Assembly: GCA_028671895.1 (NCBI GenBank)
Contig: CM053803.1
Span: 46,126,786-46,190,785 of the forward strand
Source: Oenanthe sinensis
Taxonomy: Eukaryota; Streptophyta; Magnoliopsida; Apiales; Apiaceae
DNA length: 64,000 nucleotides
Reading direction: 5' to 3'
Shown: piece by piece, positions 22,675 to 35,200 of the stretch
How the letters are laid out: each line of letters begins with the position of its first letter
Numbering within the stretch: position 1 is the stretch's first letter
Notes under the pieces: generated by a model
Seen by the model: the letters and a program-made list of their open reading frames with translations, nothing else
Databases searched by the model: none
Told to the model about the DNA's origin: nothing
Position numbers and translations under genes: made by a program

Positions 22675-25525
22675 ATGGGAAGACAACCTTGTTGTGACAA
22701 TGGTGTTAAGAAAGGTGCTTGGACTCCTGAAGAGGACAAGATTCTTGTTGATTATATTGCCAAGAATGGCCATGGTACTTGGCGATCTGTTCCGAAAAAT
22801 GCAGGTAATTGTATAAAGTTCCATGTTCTTTAGTTTTTTTTAAGATTGCTAAAGGACCGATATTTTCTATTTGTTTGATGATTTCTTTTAGTAAATGGAG
22901 GACCGGTATTTTCTATTTGTTTGATGATTTATCCTAGTCAATGGAAAATCTTGTTTTGATTACTGTTTCACGAGAGATAGTGGTTAAGTTCTGTGGAAGT
23001 ATGTGTATTTCTAAGAAAGTTTCTTCTTCCTTGTGGGAGTTACAGATGATATCAGACAAAATGCTGCTATGAGGAAGTGACATACAACGTCTTTGCTTTT
23101 TCCTCCAAAGTCATATGCTTATTTTGTTTTTTTCCTTCAAAGTCATATATGCTTAAACTAGTAACAGATAAAGTAGTTGTTTGAGGAATAAAAGTCCGAC
23201 TAATATTTAGTATGAGGATGTCATATGGTGTTTATCTATTAAGATCTTTGACACTGCCACAAGTTTTTAGTAGTTCATATACCATGCACCTCTTTTTTAT
23301 TAAACTGAATAATTTATCTACATCTGGTTTTTGGTTGTTCCATAATTTCAGCAGCATAAAGTCCTTTACATTTCTTTAAGATTGCTTAAGACATAAATTT
23401 TCAACTTTTGTAATGATTTATGCCCATCTGTAGAACATCCTGCGTCATGTGGTATGTGTTCAACAAGGTGTGGTTTTTTCATATAAGTTTCTTCTTCCTT
23501 TTGGGAGTTGTAGATGATACTAAATACAACCGGGAAACTAACATATTTGTTTTTTCCTCTTAAGCCGTATGCTTAATTTTTATTTTTTTGACAGGTATGC
23601 TTAATAGTAACAAACAAAATAGTCATTTAGAGTTTTAAATCTGACTAATTAATAACGAGGACATAAATATTGTTTATCTACTGAAATCTTTGACGCAGCT
23701 ATAAGTTTTTTTTTTCAAAGGAAACAGCTATAAGTCTTTTTATTTTATTAATAATCTTCTGATTTTAATTTTTTGTACTTAATTATATATATCTACATTA
23801 CGTGACTATGAGATTTTTCCTTCCATAGTTACAACCTTCTGATACACCTGATACTATAAGTCTATAACTTAACTATCGAGTTTGGCCTTCTAATTCAGCT
23901 ATGTGATTGCATATATGTAATTAATATTTTCTCCACTAGCCATTTTGTATCAATAAAACGAATATTATGAAGTAGGCCTTTAGAGGAAGAATTTACTTCT
24001 TCTAGTGTCAAAATTACATTAAATGGCTGGATGACAAAGTGAACACCAGATGGAAATACATTGTTTTGTACACCAAAAATTATGTCAGCCTTGAACCCCA
24101 AAAATGAGAGTTTGTTTTGGTTCTAGTGTAGGTTTCAGTTGGTGTATTATTTTTTCATTTGCTAATGCATATCCTCCTATTTCTACTTTACTTACATAAT
24201 GGAATATATCTATAATATCATCCCAATTCCCATGTATGGTAATAGTCGGCTTCCAATTATCCAACCTGAAACTTGAACTAGGTCTTTTGCGCTGTGGGAA
24301 AAGCTGTCGGCTTCGTTGGACAAATTATCTACGGTCTGACATTAAACGCGGTCCATTCACTCCCGAAGAAGAGGATACTATCATCCAGTTGCATGGAGAA
24401 CTTGGTAACAGGTAATTGCTTGCTTCGTTTCTTTATTCTTCGAGTTCCTTTTACCAGCACAATATAAATATATATTCAACTGTGTGATAATGTCTAAATG
24501 TTGTAAAAGCATTTGGTACTCAATATGTTTCATTTATTATATGTGAACCATGCTGCCTTCAGGAGATTATACCCGAGCTAATATAATATTAAGTTTCTGT
24601 TGTGCCTGATATAGTATAATTGTACAATAGATAATACTGGTATCAGCTTATTACAGTTGCATAGTTAACTTTTATTGCTGAATGCAAGAACCTATAAATT
24701 ATTTTACTCAGTTAAATAATTTTAAATAAAAAAGGAGTTTGCTCGTTCATGCTTGCACATTTAGTACAAATGAATAGAGGTGTAAAACTTGGAAGTCGTT
24801 TCTAGTATTGAATATGTTTGATATTGAAATCTTGAACACTTCTGCACAAACTAAGCCACAACATTTTCAGGTGGGCTTCTATAGCATCTCATTTGAAAGG
24901 AAGAACAGACAATGAGATAAAAAATTTCTGGAACACCCATCTTAGGAAGAAGCTACAGAAGACAAACCTTCTAACTGGCCAGCCATCATTCAGTTCCTCC
25001 AAAACAATGGATTTAAAAACTGAGTCCCCATCAACTAGCCACATGGTGCAGTGGGAAAGTGCCAGAGTCGAGGCTGAGATTCGGTTTTCCTCAACTTCGT
25101 CACTGGCCTGCCCCTCACCAAAAGTTGAATCCCATTCTGATTACTTCCTTAAATTATGGAACTCTGAAGTAGGGGAATCATTTAGAAAGATAAAGAAAGA
25201 AGCAGACATGACATTTCAACAGCCAAAACAGGAGATGACCTCACCATCAAAAGTTGAATCAGACTCGGTGATCACTACTCAGGCTGAAGGTGCAGGTGCG
25301 GCCCTTACCTTGCGTGACATGGCTGACAATGAAAAGGAGATGTTACTCGTCACACCAGATAATGAAAAAGACACAGTCGGATCAATTTCCTCAAATTCAT
25401 ATGAACTTGATAGTTGCTCAGACGCGGCACTGGACCTGCTGTTGGACATCCCAGATGGAAACTACATGGATTTTCTTCAAGAGGACACATATGATGTCTC
25501 CCTTTACCTCCAAAGTCTAGTGTGA
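22675..25525 (+). CDS. R2R3-MYB transcription factor, subgroup unassigned
   Basis: Three exons (22675-22804, 24282-24411, 24871-25525) join at the canonical MYB intron positions into 304 residues. I chose the ATG starting MGRQPCCDNG, the usual start of this family. An in-frame ATG at 22663 would add MSRR. R2 runs KKGAWTPEEDKIL to RCGKSCRLRWTNYL; R3 runs KRGPFTPEEEDTIIQLHGELGNRW to GRTDNEIKNFWNTHLRKKL. Two normally fixed prolines are changed: YLRPD is YLRSD and LPGRTDNEI is LKGRTDNEI. The GIDPVTH motif common after R3 is absent. The tail holds DYFLKLWNSEVGESFR and an acidic hydrophobic end (LDLLLDIPDGNYMDFLQ), a likely activation region. It acts in the nucleus; target pathway unknown. The first intron is long (1477 nt). 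Confidence 0.92.
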
Positions 25526-26875
25526 GAGCGTAACTTGTACTTATGGCTTAGTTGTGGCCTAGCTCTCATGGGATCCTTTACATACTAGGCTTTGTTTTGC
25601 AATGCTTACATTACAAGCCAGACACCTATCCAAATCAGAGCTTTAGAAGAACCCTGTAATGGTTTGCAAGATTGGTGTTTAATATACAGTAACGAGCCCT
25701 TTTTGTTATCTAGCTTTATAATACAATCATGTACATGTTCGATGTTATGGTAGTACTCAAGATGTGGCCTGCATGGAGCTGTAGAATGGCTAAAATTAGA
25801 AGCTGCTAGACTATGATGTGGGTGATTGAATTTAAGGATTAATAGTATAAAGTAGCAAATGAATCTGAAATGAGAATGCACAAATTTCAACCAGTAACTC
25901 TTCGTAAAATTCCTAGGAGCTTCTTAGGGATTGTTCCCATGGCCATTGCAGCAATCTTCCCCTGTTTGGCTTCAATCATCACCTTTTTACTTCCTCTGCT
26001 GCTATATAAAGTATAAACAAAAGCTGACTCTGTTTTTCAGTTACTTCTCCAACTTCTTATGCTTATCATACATCTTATAAAAAGGATCAATTTTTGGTTA
26101 GAAATAACCTCTGACTACTCCTTATCAGTTTAAAAACCTAGTACTGAAATAAAAAGAAACTAATGAAGCTCCTCCTTGGGGGAATGAATAATTTGGGGTT
26201 GTTTCCTCAGACCTAGTCAAAACACTGTCTCAGGGAGTCCCCTATAAATTGGTCATAACGTTCCATTCTACATTCTACTTCAAAACCGACATTTCAATGA
26301 GGCCAGCTCGTCCATTCAGGATCCAGGGCAAACCACTTCAATATAATACAGTTTAGTTATGGCCAAGTTTGGTGTTGAAGATAAGAAAGAAAATTTCAAT
26401 ACAGATCCCGAAAAGTCTAAAACATCTAGTAACATGCAACAAACATCAGCGACTAAAAACAAATTACTCCAACTACTTCAAGACCCCTCCCATAAGAGGT
26501 ATGGCAGACATACTGAGATCAAGCTTACCTATGGTTGATAGCTGCTCGATCATCAACTTAAGGTTTGTGACATACATGTATTGGATCATATGCAAGTTCA
26601 ATTACACTTAAATCAGATGGGTGTCAAAGGAGCCGATATAGGAATTTAAGTAATCACTTGAAATAAAATTATATATCCTTCATTTATAATGCACACATAA
26701 TTATAGGTCCATACAGATGCAGGTAGAATTCTTTGCTAACACTTGTGGAGCGGTGTGCTCAATAACAATGAATAACTTTACAGGTGGTAGGCCAATACAA
26801 ACAATAAAAGTTCTGCTCCATGGGTGCAAATTCAACGCTCGATATGGGTCCAAGTACAAGTAATGACTGTTACAA
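25526..26875. other. 3' UTRs and intergenic DNA between convergent genes
   Basis: Lies between the MYB stop and the b561 stop, which converge. No coding was recognised. Both gene ends probably place poly(A) sites here. Confidence 0.5.
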
Positions 26876-29800
26876 TTATATAGCTGTGTAGCTGTATTCA
26901 TCCTCGCGAGGGCCTTGAGATAGAGCTGTCAACACTACAAAGGTTCCGAACAAAATGGTGGCTATTGCTGTAAAGTTGACAAGGAATGCCTCTGATCCAT
27001 ACTTTTCAAGCCCTGAGTTCTGAAGGAACGTAAGCTTTTCAAGAAACCCTAAAGAGGCAGTGCCAACAGCCAGGATGTACACAGATAGCCCAAATAGAAT
27101 GTGCCATGGGAGTGACTCCTTTCTGATCAGAGGCGTGCCACCAGGATAGAAGAATACCACAAAACCGTAGATCCACTGCAAACCATCCATCATTATCAGA
27201 TAAAGATTGTGTAAGAACTGTTCATCAGATTCAGGTCTCAGAGATTCTAAGAATAAACAGTTAAGCCATGCTATCAAGGGAAGACCCGTTATTTACATCT
27301 ACTGGGCGCTTAGTAGGAAAGAAACAAAACAATATAGTTAAACGTTTAAAAATTTGGAAAAAATAATGTAAATTTGGCAATATTCAAAGTGGATCAGTCC
27401 TATCCACATGTTTTTTCATTCGAGCTGAGCCAGGACATAACATATTAATAGGTTAGATATAATTATATTACAACTAACTTCTTTAAGTTCAGGAAATATA
27501 TAACTTTGAACAGATTCAAACCTGTGTTCCAAATTTTCCTTACCAACTAAGCTAGGACATAACATGGAAATAGGTTAGATTAAAATTTATTAGTACTAAA
27601 ATTTTGATATTTCACTGCAGTCTATAGCCCTTAGTCGACCACACTGGGTCTGCCATTGCATACTGTGATGCTAAAATGCAAGTGTCTGAAAGCGTCATAA
27701 TCCTAGTTTGACATGATATGATTAAGATAAATTGCAACCGAGGCTGCTTCAATTAAGATAGCTAAGCGCATCACAAGAACAGAAGTATGAAAATGCCCTG
27801 ATGAGTATATTACGAAAAAATTAAGGTAAATGAAGACCAAGTGAGAAGTACCTGTATGCCATAGAGGACTACAACCCCAATCCCAATCCAGGAATGTAAA
27901 CTGTATAGATTGGCAATGTTACTCTCATTATGAAATTTGAATGCCATGTAAACTCCAAATATGGCTAGTATCAGGGCGATACCATGCAGAATTAGATGTA
28001 TCAGTTTCTTGTCTTTCTTCTTTAAGGGGAGAGATTTGTAGCTTATAATTGCTACATTCAAGAAAAAAGCAGTAAAATCAGATTATTAGCTACTAAAACT
28101 ATAATGGTACTATCAGATACAAGTCGTCAAGTTAGATTACTTACCCTCACCGCCAATGATAATTAAGCCAATTAAAAGCAAAACAGGATGAAGCTGCAAA
28201 AAGAATGAAAAAAATTGTGAATGCCTGATAAAAACACTATTACCTGCTGTGTGAAAATTAAGAATGCAATATAACAACTGACAATCGACAAGCAAGATTG
28301 ACTGAAATCTTTATGACAAGGGACATAACTACAGACCGTGTGTAATAATTCTATCCTTGTTTTTTGACCCTATTAAGATATAATCATGTTACACATATTA
28401 AACACTCCTACCGCGCAACAGGCCTGGTCTGTACCTTTTCGGGGCCCTAGGCAAAATAATAAATTAGGGCCCTTTTAAAAAAAATATGATAGTAATTTTA
28501 TTAAAATAATTCATTATTTTAGCAACTAAAATTTTATTAATAAAATTAAAAAAATTTAAAAGCAGTTTATATTCCAAACTTTAGTACATAATCCAGCAAT
28601 TCATAAAAAATGGGTTTTACAAGATTTTCGAGATACAAATTTTTTAACAATAACATCAGTATTAATATTTCTCAAATATCTCTCCTCGATTGACGAACTA
28701 CAAGACCATTCAACCGTTATAGTGACATTGATGACCTCAATTAGGTATTTATCAACTTTAACTTCAAGTAGGTTTGGTTTTTGAGAAATATTAAATTTTT
28801 TGATGTATTTAATGATGATGGAGATAATTTTGAAAATAAAAAGAGTAGGATCTGGAGAGAAGTCGAGAGATTCAATTAATTTTGGTACAAATCGGGAGTA
28901 AAGACCGCTGGCTAAAGTAGAGTGAAAGAATTTCTTTCTTTTTTCATTTTTTTATATTATTTTTTTCCTTGATTTTATTTTAAAAAAAATTCCCCTACTA
29001 TATTAAAATCTAAAAAAATTGGGCCCCTGGCCATTGCCCCTTCAAACTACCCTCAGAACCGGGGGCCTGCGCGCAGATAACACCATAGGTATTGATTTTG
29101 AAAGCGGAGGTTTGGAACCCTGGTAAGTAAGTGCTGCCTCATTTGAAAAGCAAAAACATCTACTTGAACCATCACAAAATTATAAACTATTGAATTTTCT
29201 TTTAAGTCAAGATTTTCGTTTGGATCACGCAAAAAAGCTTTTCTACCTCATCATCAATATGTCCACGAGAATTTCTTAAAAAGTTGAGTCATATAGTGTG
29301 TAAAAATATAACAAGGAAAGTTGCAACAGTATATATATGAAAAACAGAGCTTAGCTAATTAATATGCTTTTTAGTGACCATCTCTTAAAAAATGGAAAAA
29401 AGGACCCATATGGCACATGTTGGGGACAAAATGCCCAGAATGACACAAGTGAGAATTATGACCCCAAATAGCACTTCATAACACAACATTAAGTGGCGTT
29501 TTAGCTATTGCCGAAAACGCTACACAAATTAGCGTTTATGGGTCAAAATGCCACTTCGTGTAGTGTTTTTGACAATTTTACCGAGACTTGTGTCTATTGT
29601 GGTGGCTAAGAGATGAAGTGCTTGTTGTTTACTCCATGAATTTCTTAGAGAAAAAAGTTTACACACATATATATACATATATGTGTATGTATATGTATGT
29701 AGTGGAGAGGAGGCAGATGGAGAAGATGGAGGAAGAAAGATTTGGTGTGGAATTAGGGTTAACCCTAGAACACCGGACTATATTGCGTTTTAATCTTAGA

Positions 29801-30382
29801 ACGCTTGATGATTTGCATTTTGGACCCTAGAAGACTAGACGATCTAGCGTTTTGAAGGCAGACCTAGAGCGACTTCTAGAAGAAATAGTGTTTTACTGTG
29901 CCATTTTGGGACATATTCCCGGTTTGTGCCATTTTGAGCATTCTAGCACATATATATGTGACATATGGGTCCAACACCCTAAAAAATAAACCTACTTTGA
30001 AATATAAAAAACATGCTATATCTAATTCAGACCAACACAAGTACACATCAAATAAAGTCATTAATATCTAATCTATAAACAACCAAGACACAAAATCCAT
30101 AAATCAATTCCAAGAAGCATATGGGTATGGAACTATATACATAAACAATTGTTGGGCACACGTTTTGTATAGTAAAAAAATAAACAAGAGAGAAAGGAAT
30201 TATTATAAGTTAACAAGTGAAAGAGAGGGAGTTACATTAAAGATGAGATTTTTATTGGAAGATTCAAAAACTAATCCACCTCTGAAGTGTATAGACCAAA
30301 CAAGGACCATCACAGCTGCTATTGCACCCAGTGCGTGCGTTACGTACGAAACTGGCACTGCGTTCAACTCGATTCCCCCCAT
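26876..30382 (-). CDS. Cytochrome b561 / transmembrane ascorbate ferrireductase
   Basis: Di-haem membrane protein that passes electrons from cytosolic ascorbate across a membrane (tonoplast in known plant members) to monodehydroascorbate or ferric chelates. Four exons on -, 30382-30236, 28193-28145, 28051-27852 and 27175-26876, join in phase to 231 residues, the family's normal length. The first exon was placed by its start MGGIELNAVPVSYVTHALG and its end NKNLIFN, which continues as LHPVLLLIG in exon 2. Haem-ligand histidines expected for the family are visible at H51 (LHP), H84 (KLIHL), H118 (SLHSW) and H157 (PWH). Six hydrophobic segments are present, with IHFRGGL near the ascorbate side and FYPGG after helix 4. 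No break is seen. Intron 1 (2.04 kb) is filled by two repeats. Confidence 0.92.
28418..29069. mobile_element. Probable DNA element in b561 intron 1 (GGGCCC-rich ends)
   Basis: The left end CAGGCCTGGTCTGTACC..GGGGCCCTAGGC is mirrored at the right by GGGCCCCTGGCC...ACCGGGGGCCTG. CGCGCA occurs on both sides (28412-28417, 29070-29075) as a possible target duplication. The interior is AT-rich with no coding. Transposon class uncertain. Confidence 0.5.
29394..29979. mobile_element. Probable DNA element in b561 intron 1, 8-bp TSD
   Basis: A perfect duplication TAAAAAAT occurs at 29386-29393 and 29980-29987. The inverted ends share GGACCCATATG. The element (586 bp) contains several TGGCACA / AACGC words near both ends and a small TA-rich run. 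No protein is encoded; the ORF across 29588-29830 has no family features. Confidence 0.6.
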
Positions 30383-30600
30383 CTTCTTCCTCTTGTTTCC
30401 CCCTGTGTTGTTTTATCTTGTTTGGAACATGCTACGCGTGTGTTTGTAATAATATATATAATGTTACTACATGTTTATTTGGTTCTTTCAATCTTGTTGG
30501 AGATATGTGACGTGGCATGCTATGATTGGAGAAATCTGCGCCCACGTCTCTTCTGTTTCGCGTCTCTTTTTTAGCCGCTCGGACTTGACCAGTAGATGTA
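30383..30600 (-). promoter_or_regulatory. b561 promoter with ACGT-core element
   Basis: Sequence upstream of the b561 ATG. It contains TGACGTGGCA at 30508-30517, which holds the ACGTGGC form of an ABRE/G-box on the + strand and a TGACG (bZIP/as-1) core. A TATATA run sits near 30450. Suggests bZIP control under stress or ABA; this is inference from motifs only. Confidence 0.45.
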
Positions 30601-32204
30601 AATGAAACAATGAATTAGTTACTCTGTTTTTTCAACCATATTCACAGCTCCACCATGCTATAGAACTTGGTCAAGTTTTGAATTTTTTTTATGGATTACA
30701 ACCAAATTTTAAAAAATATTATTTTAGTACACGTAAAATATTTTTCAAGTTTAAGTAGTGATGGGTATTAGATTGTTTCTAATTTAAAGTGTTAACGGTA
30801 GTCAACTTTAATTTTAAAATTGGATTTTTTCTAGTGTGTGTTCATTCACAAGTCACACATATTAATCACTTATTTTTATTATACTTTTATGAGGTGTCTT
30901 CTTTTTATTAGTGAATTTTTTGTGCATACATGAAGATCCATTGGGTTCATTATCATTAATAAACACGAGCCAATCAAAATTTAACAGCTCATCTTTTATT
31001 AGAAAAACCATTTAAAATAATATTTAAATTAAAAATGGCATTTATTATAATAAAAAAGTTTTTCAGAAAGAAACCAATGTGAGCAAGTTCAACAAGTAAT
31101 AATAGCAGACATCTTGATCAAGAAGGGACGAGAGAGTAAGGGTGCCAACTACCAAGATTCACCCACCCGTCAACCAGGTCCAGAGAAGATCTGCATCTGC
31201 ATGAGTAGGTGGATTGCATGGTTGCCCACTCTTTCTTATGGTAAACAATCCCCAAGGATCACAGATAAATATATATATATATATAACTGTACAAGCCAGA
31301 GGCTCATCCATGAAACTCCAGCAGCATCCTCAGCTAAAAAATCTGTTGCCGCGAGGAGGGGTGTCAATAACAAGTCAACAAGCACCCCCATCAAAATCAT
31401 GTGAACCTATGCGAACCGTAGTGTTGTCCACTATCATGATCATATACTGTTATTTGCCTTTCCCCTCTTGTACGGCTCTCGATCTAACTAAAATTTGAAA
31501 GTTGATATTCTCCATCCTACAACTTGAATCAATTCTCTCAGGGAAAAAAATGTATCTCTTTTAAAAAACTGTTACTACTAGAAAAACAGACTGTACTGGA
31601 AGCGTTTGGGGCATTAATACAAGGAGATCATTTATTTTAAGAGAATAAGGAACAGAGTATGAGCGCCACTAGATAAATAAATAGAAGCATAGAACCATTT
31701 CCTCATGCTAAATTTTCAAATAACTTTTGCCATCAGGTTCAAGAACTAAATACTGGAAGCATCGAGCCATTATAACATGCAAACAGAAAAGTCTCTAAAC
31801 AGATCAACTAAGGCAGTATGCAGAAAACACTCAAAAAGCTAATCTAGATGATAAAAAGACTATATTTGGATCAGCAAGAAATAGGACAAAGGGAAAGTGA
31901 ACTCAGCATCAGGTTAGCAAACACAAGATTTCAAATATATCAAGTTAGCAGGGGGGCCCTGTGTCCGGCTACCCTCTTCACAACAAGAATCCCAAAATGA
32001 GGGTGACTTTTAATGCAGTCAACCTCATACTTTATCTTGTCAACTTTCTTAAAAGTTATATCCATATGTCAGGTATACGTAAATACTGTTAAGAACTATG
32101 ATACCTGTGTAGTTGCCACTCAGACTCAAACGATGCCTACATAAAGCGAACACAAAGACCTATTGTCGTGTTACTTACACCCTAAAGTTATATCATATGT
32201 GGAG
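30601..32204. other. Intergenic, no gene seen
   Basis: Between the b561 promoter and the SHOC1 3' end. The short frames around 31114-31500 show no family features, and a TA microsatellite lies near 31268-31283. The last few hundred bases may be SHOC1 3' UTR. Confidence 0.45.
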
Positions 32205-35200
32205 CTAGAACTGTCTTTTTAGTGCATGAGTACTCTTATCACCCCAAACCAGCTTACTCTGTCCCCCGCTTCCAGGTGTTGCAAAAGATAGAGTCTGCAG
32301 TGAATTAACTTTGGTTTAATAACTAATTTTAGAAAAACTATTATTCACAACAAAAATAGTATAATAATAATGCACCTGTCTTGCTCTCTTGTCAATTGGA
32401 GTCATTGCTGGATGAAAGGAGGCTAAAGTTTTCTCATTATTGTATGAATTTGATGGTTGTGAAGTACGCTTTTGCCTCTTTTTTCCCTCTCTTTTATTAG
32501 GGTTGCTCCCCTTCTGATACTTAAAAAATTCTAGGATAGAAGGACTTCTCCGTTTGGTCAACTTCGATATGTTTCCTTTGTACCCAAGTGAAGGACCAGG
32601 TAGATCACGAGGGAGAGATTTTTGATGCAATTTGCTCTTCTCCCGGACTCTGTTAAGAAATTCTATTGTCCAGGGTGATCCTTGGTGCGGTTGAGCAAAA
32701 TGGATGGCATTTGAGAGTGGTGTACCACCATAATATCGCATATTGTTTTCCATGAGTGGATACTTGTAAGAACCTCCAACTGATTTTGGCAATGCATCCT
32801 CCTTCAGTAGATACCTTTGGTGATCTGTGAGCATTGTTTCCTCAATATTGATTTCTTTGTCTGAATTTTGAAAGACTTGTTCCTTTAAGTGTTGTTGGCC
32901 CCCAAAACTTTTGTTATTGCTGCTTGTGGAAATGAAGCCATCTGTGTCATAGTCAATCTCAGCAGCTCTCGGGAAGGTAGGTAAACTATTATTGTCAAAT
33001 GACAATTTTCTTGCAGTTTTAGAAAATACTAGAGGGGGGTCCTGTTCCATGTCAGATTTAAAATATGAGAGACCTGGGGATGTTGCCACTGAAGCTCCTG
33101 GGTGTTCATCGTCAATGTTGATAACCTCGCCAATGAAGTTCTGAATTAAATTTTTTGAGTTCATGCTGTTCCACCTATCAAATTTATTTGCTGTACTGCT
33201 TTCAGGTCCCTGGTTTAACAACGTATCATCAGCAGGTAACACATTATTGTCTCTCTCAGACATGACACGACTTTTTGACATATAAGAACCACATGGCTTT
33301 GACATCCGAGAGGGAGTTGCTTTAAAATTTATGTTTGATCCTGGCTTTCGAGGGAAGAATGCATTTTCAAATGACAAACTATATTTCCCAACGTCAGTAA
33401 ACACATCAGGATCTTCTGATAACCAAGTATCATTTGGCTTGGACATTCTTTTTGGAGTCTCTCTCCCTTCTGCAAATAGCTTTGATGTGTCAAGGTGAAA
33501 TAAATCATCCACAGGCAGGTCAACGTTTAGGGTACTCTGAATGTATTTCCTTTTTCTCATCTCAGAAGCACTTTTGATTGGACAATAATCAGAGTCAGGA
33601 GCAGATGATACAGAGGACGAGCATTCTGTTGTTCCAGATTTACAATCTTCACGTTCACCATACCTCAAACATGCATTCAGCAAAGCAATGCTTTCATCAG
33701 AAACCTGGTACTTTTGAACAGCACGAACCCTATCTGTGTGCGACGATTCTAGATATTCAATAAGCACACCAACTGAAGACAGTATTGCATGAGCTGAAAG
33801 TGGATTTAATGAAGGAAATGTGGTCAGAAATGATTCTGCCAAAGTCTCTGACTCAGGCATTGTAGGATAAAGGCCTCTAAACTTGGATGCATGTATAATG
33901 CAACTCAAAATAATTTCATCGGTCATCTCAGATGAGTATGAGAAGAAGAGCTGCAAATCCATCCCCAGGCTAGCTGCTGCAGCATATAATTCATCTGATG
34001 ATTCCATTACTCCACCAAGGAAACTGCTTTGTCCTTCAAAGACCTGGTATAAAGCCATATCATATTAACACAACTTTTACAAGGAAAATTATTGTGAATA
34101 AAGATCAAACAGAAGGATTGAATACCCTTCCATACAGAAGGATACCATGGCAATAACAACCTCAACTCCTCACCATTTTAAAACTATAGCAGTACATCTA
34201 ATTATCTAAAGGGACATATCCCAACCATTATCGACAAAGTTATAACTCAATGAAATAATTTTTTTGAACTTTTTCATTCATCAATTTCAGCCATTTTATG
34301 TAGGGTGTAACCCAACATCAGATTGAGACTATGCAAAAGCAGGCTCAGCATATTAATCGAAAAGGTACAATATGGTCAGAAACTCAAATTACTCAGCTAA
34401 CCACTGATAGATCATAATTGATTCCGCCTAATGTGGTCAACTAAAAAGTACCCAATCACATGACTTAAAATTAAATAACTTTCTGTTGAACTCAAAGAAA
34501 CATCAAGACTTCCATATAACTGACCCACGGGGGTAAATACTCGGGTAGTCAAAGGCCAGTAATTCACTTTACCGGCAACATTTCAGGAACTCTCCCACTT
34601 GCACAGGCTAAAACAACCTAGAATATTGTTTCACAAATTTTCTTTTAACAAGTCAACGATGGAAGTTTAAGTTCAGAAGAATAACTTGTCCTCAAGAAAT
34701 AGCAAAGATAAATATTACCCAGTGGTACAAATGTAATGCCGTATGGATCAAAATTTGTACATTAACACAATTAGTAAATCAATTTCCATTGATTCCTTTC
34801 TCTCTAAAGAACTACTACTCTTTACACACCTTTGAAGACATTCAGCAATGTGCTTTTCGAAATATACAAATCTCCTCATTATCTATTATCGTTAATCGAT
34901 ACCCTTCAAGCTAGCTGGATAGTTCCAATACAGCTAAAAGACAAAGGTCGGTAGCAATATTTAACACAAAATGATCACAGAAAAAATATTTAATAATACA
35001 AACACCAATGCCATCATCTTATGTAAAATTGACTGGTATAATGTTCTCAGATTTTTTTGTCAATCATCAGATCAATGCCTAATTAACATCAAAAGAGAAA
35101 TTATCTCAAGAAACAAAAACAGAAGCATCCTAAGAACTTTATGAGATGAGGTATTAAATATTCTGCTGAATATGCCTAGTTATCACTAGACAAAAGTATA

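Noticed and set aside
28240..28340. Candidate first exon of the b561 gene directly upstream of exon 2
   Set aside because: An open frame with a GT donor exists, but it lacks the expected membrane segment and FRGG motif; the exon at 30236-30382 fits fully.
30165..30574. Overlapping + strand frames
   Set aside because: Antisense shadows of b561 exon 1 and its promoter.
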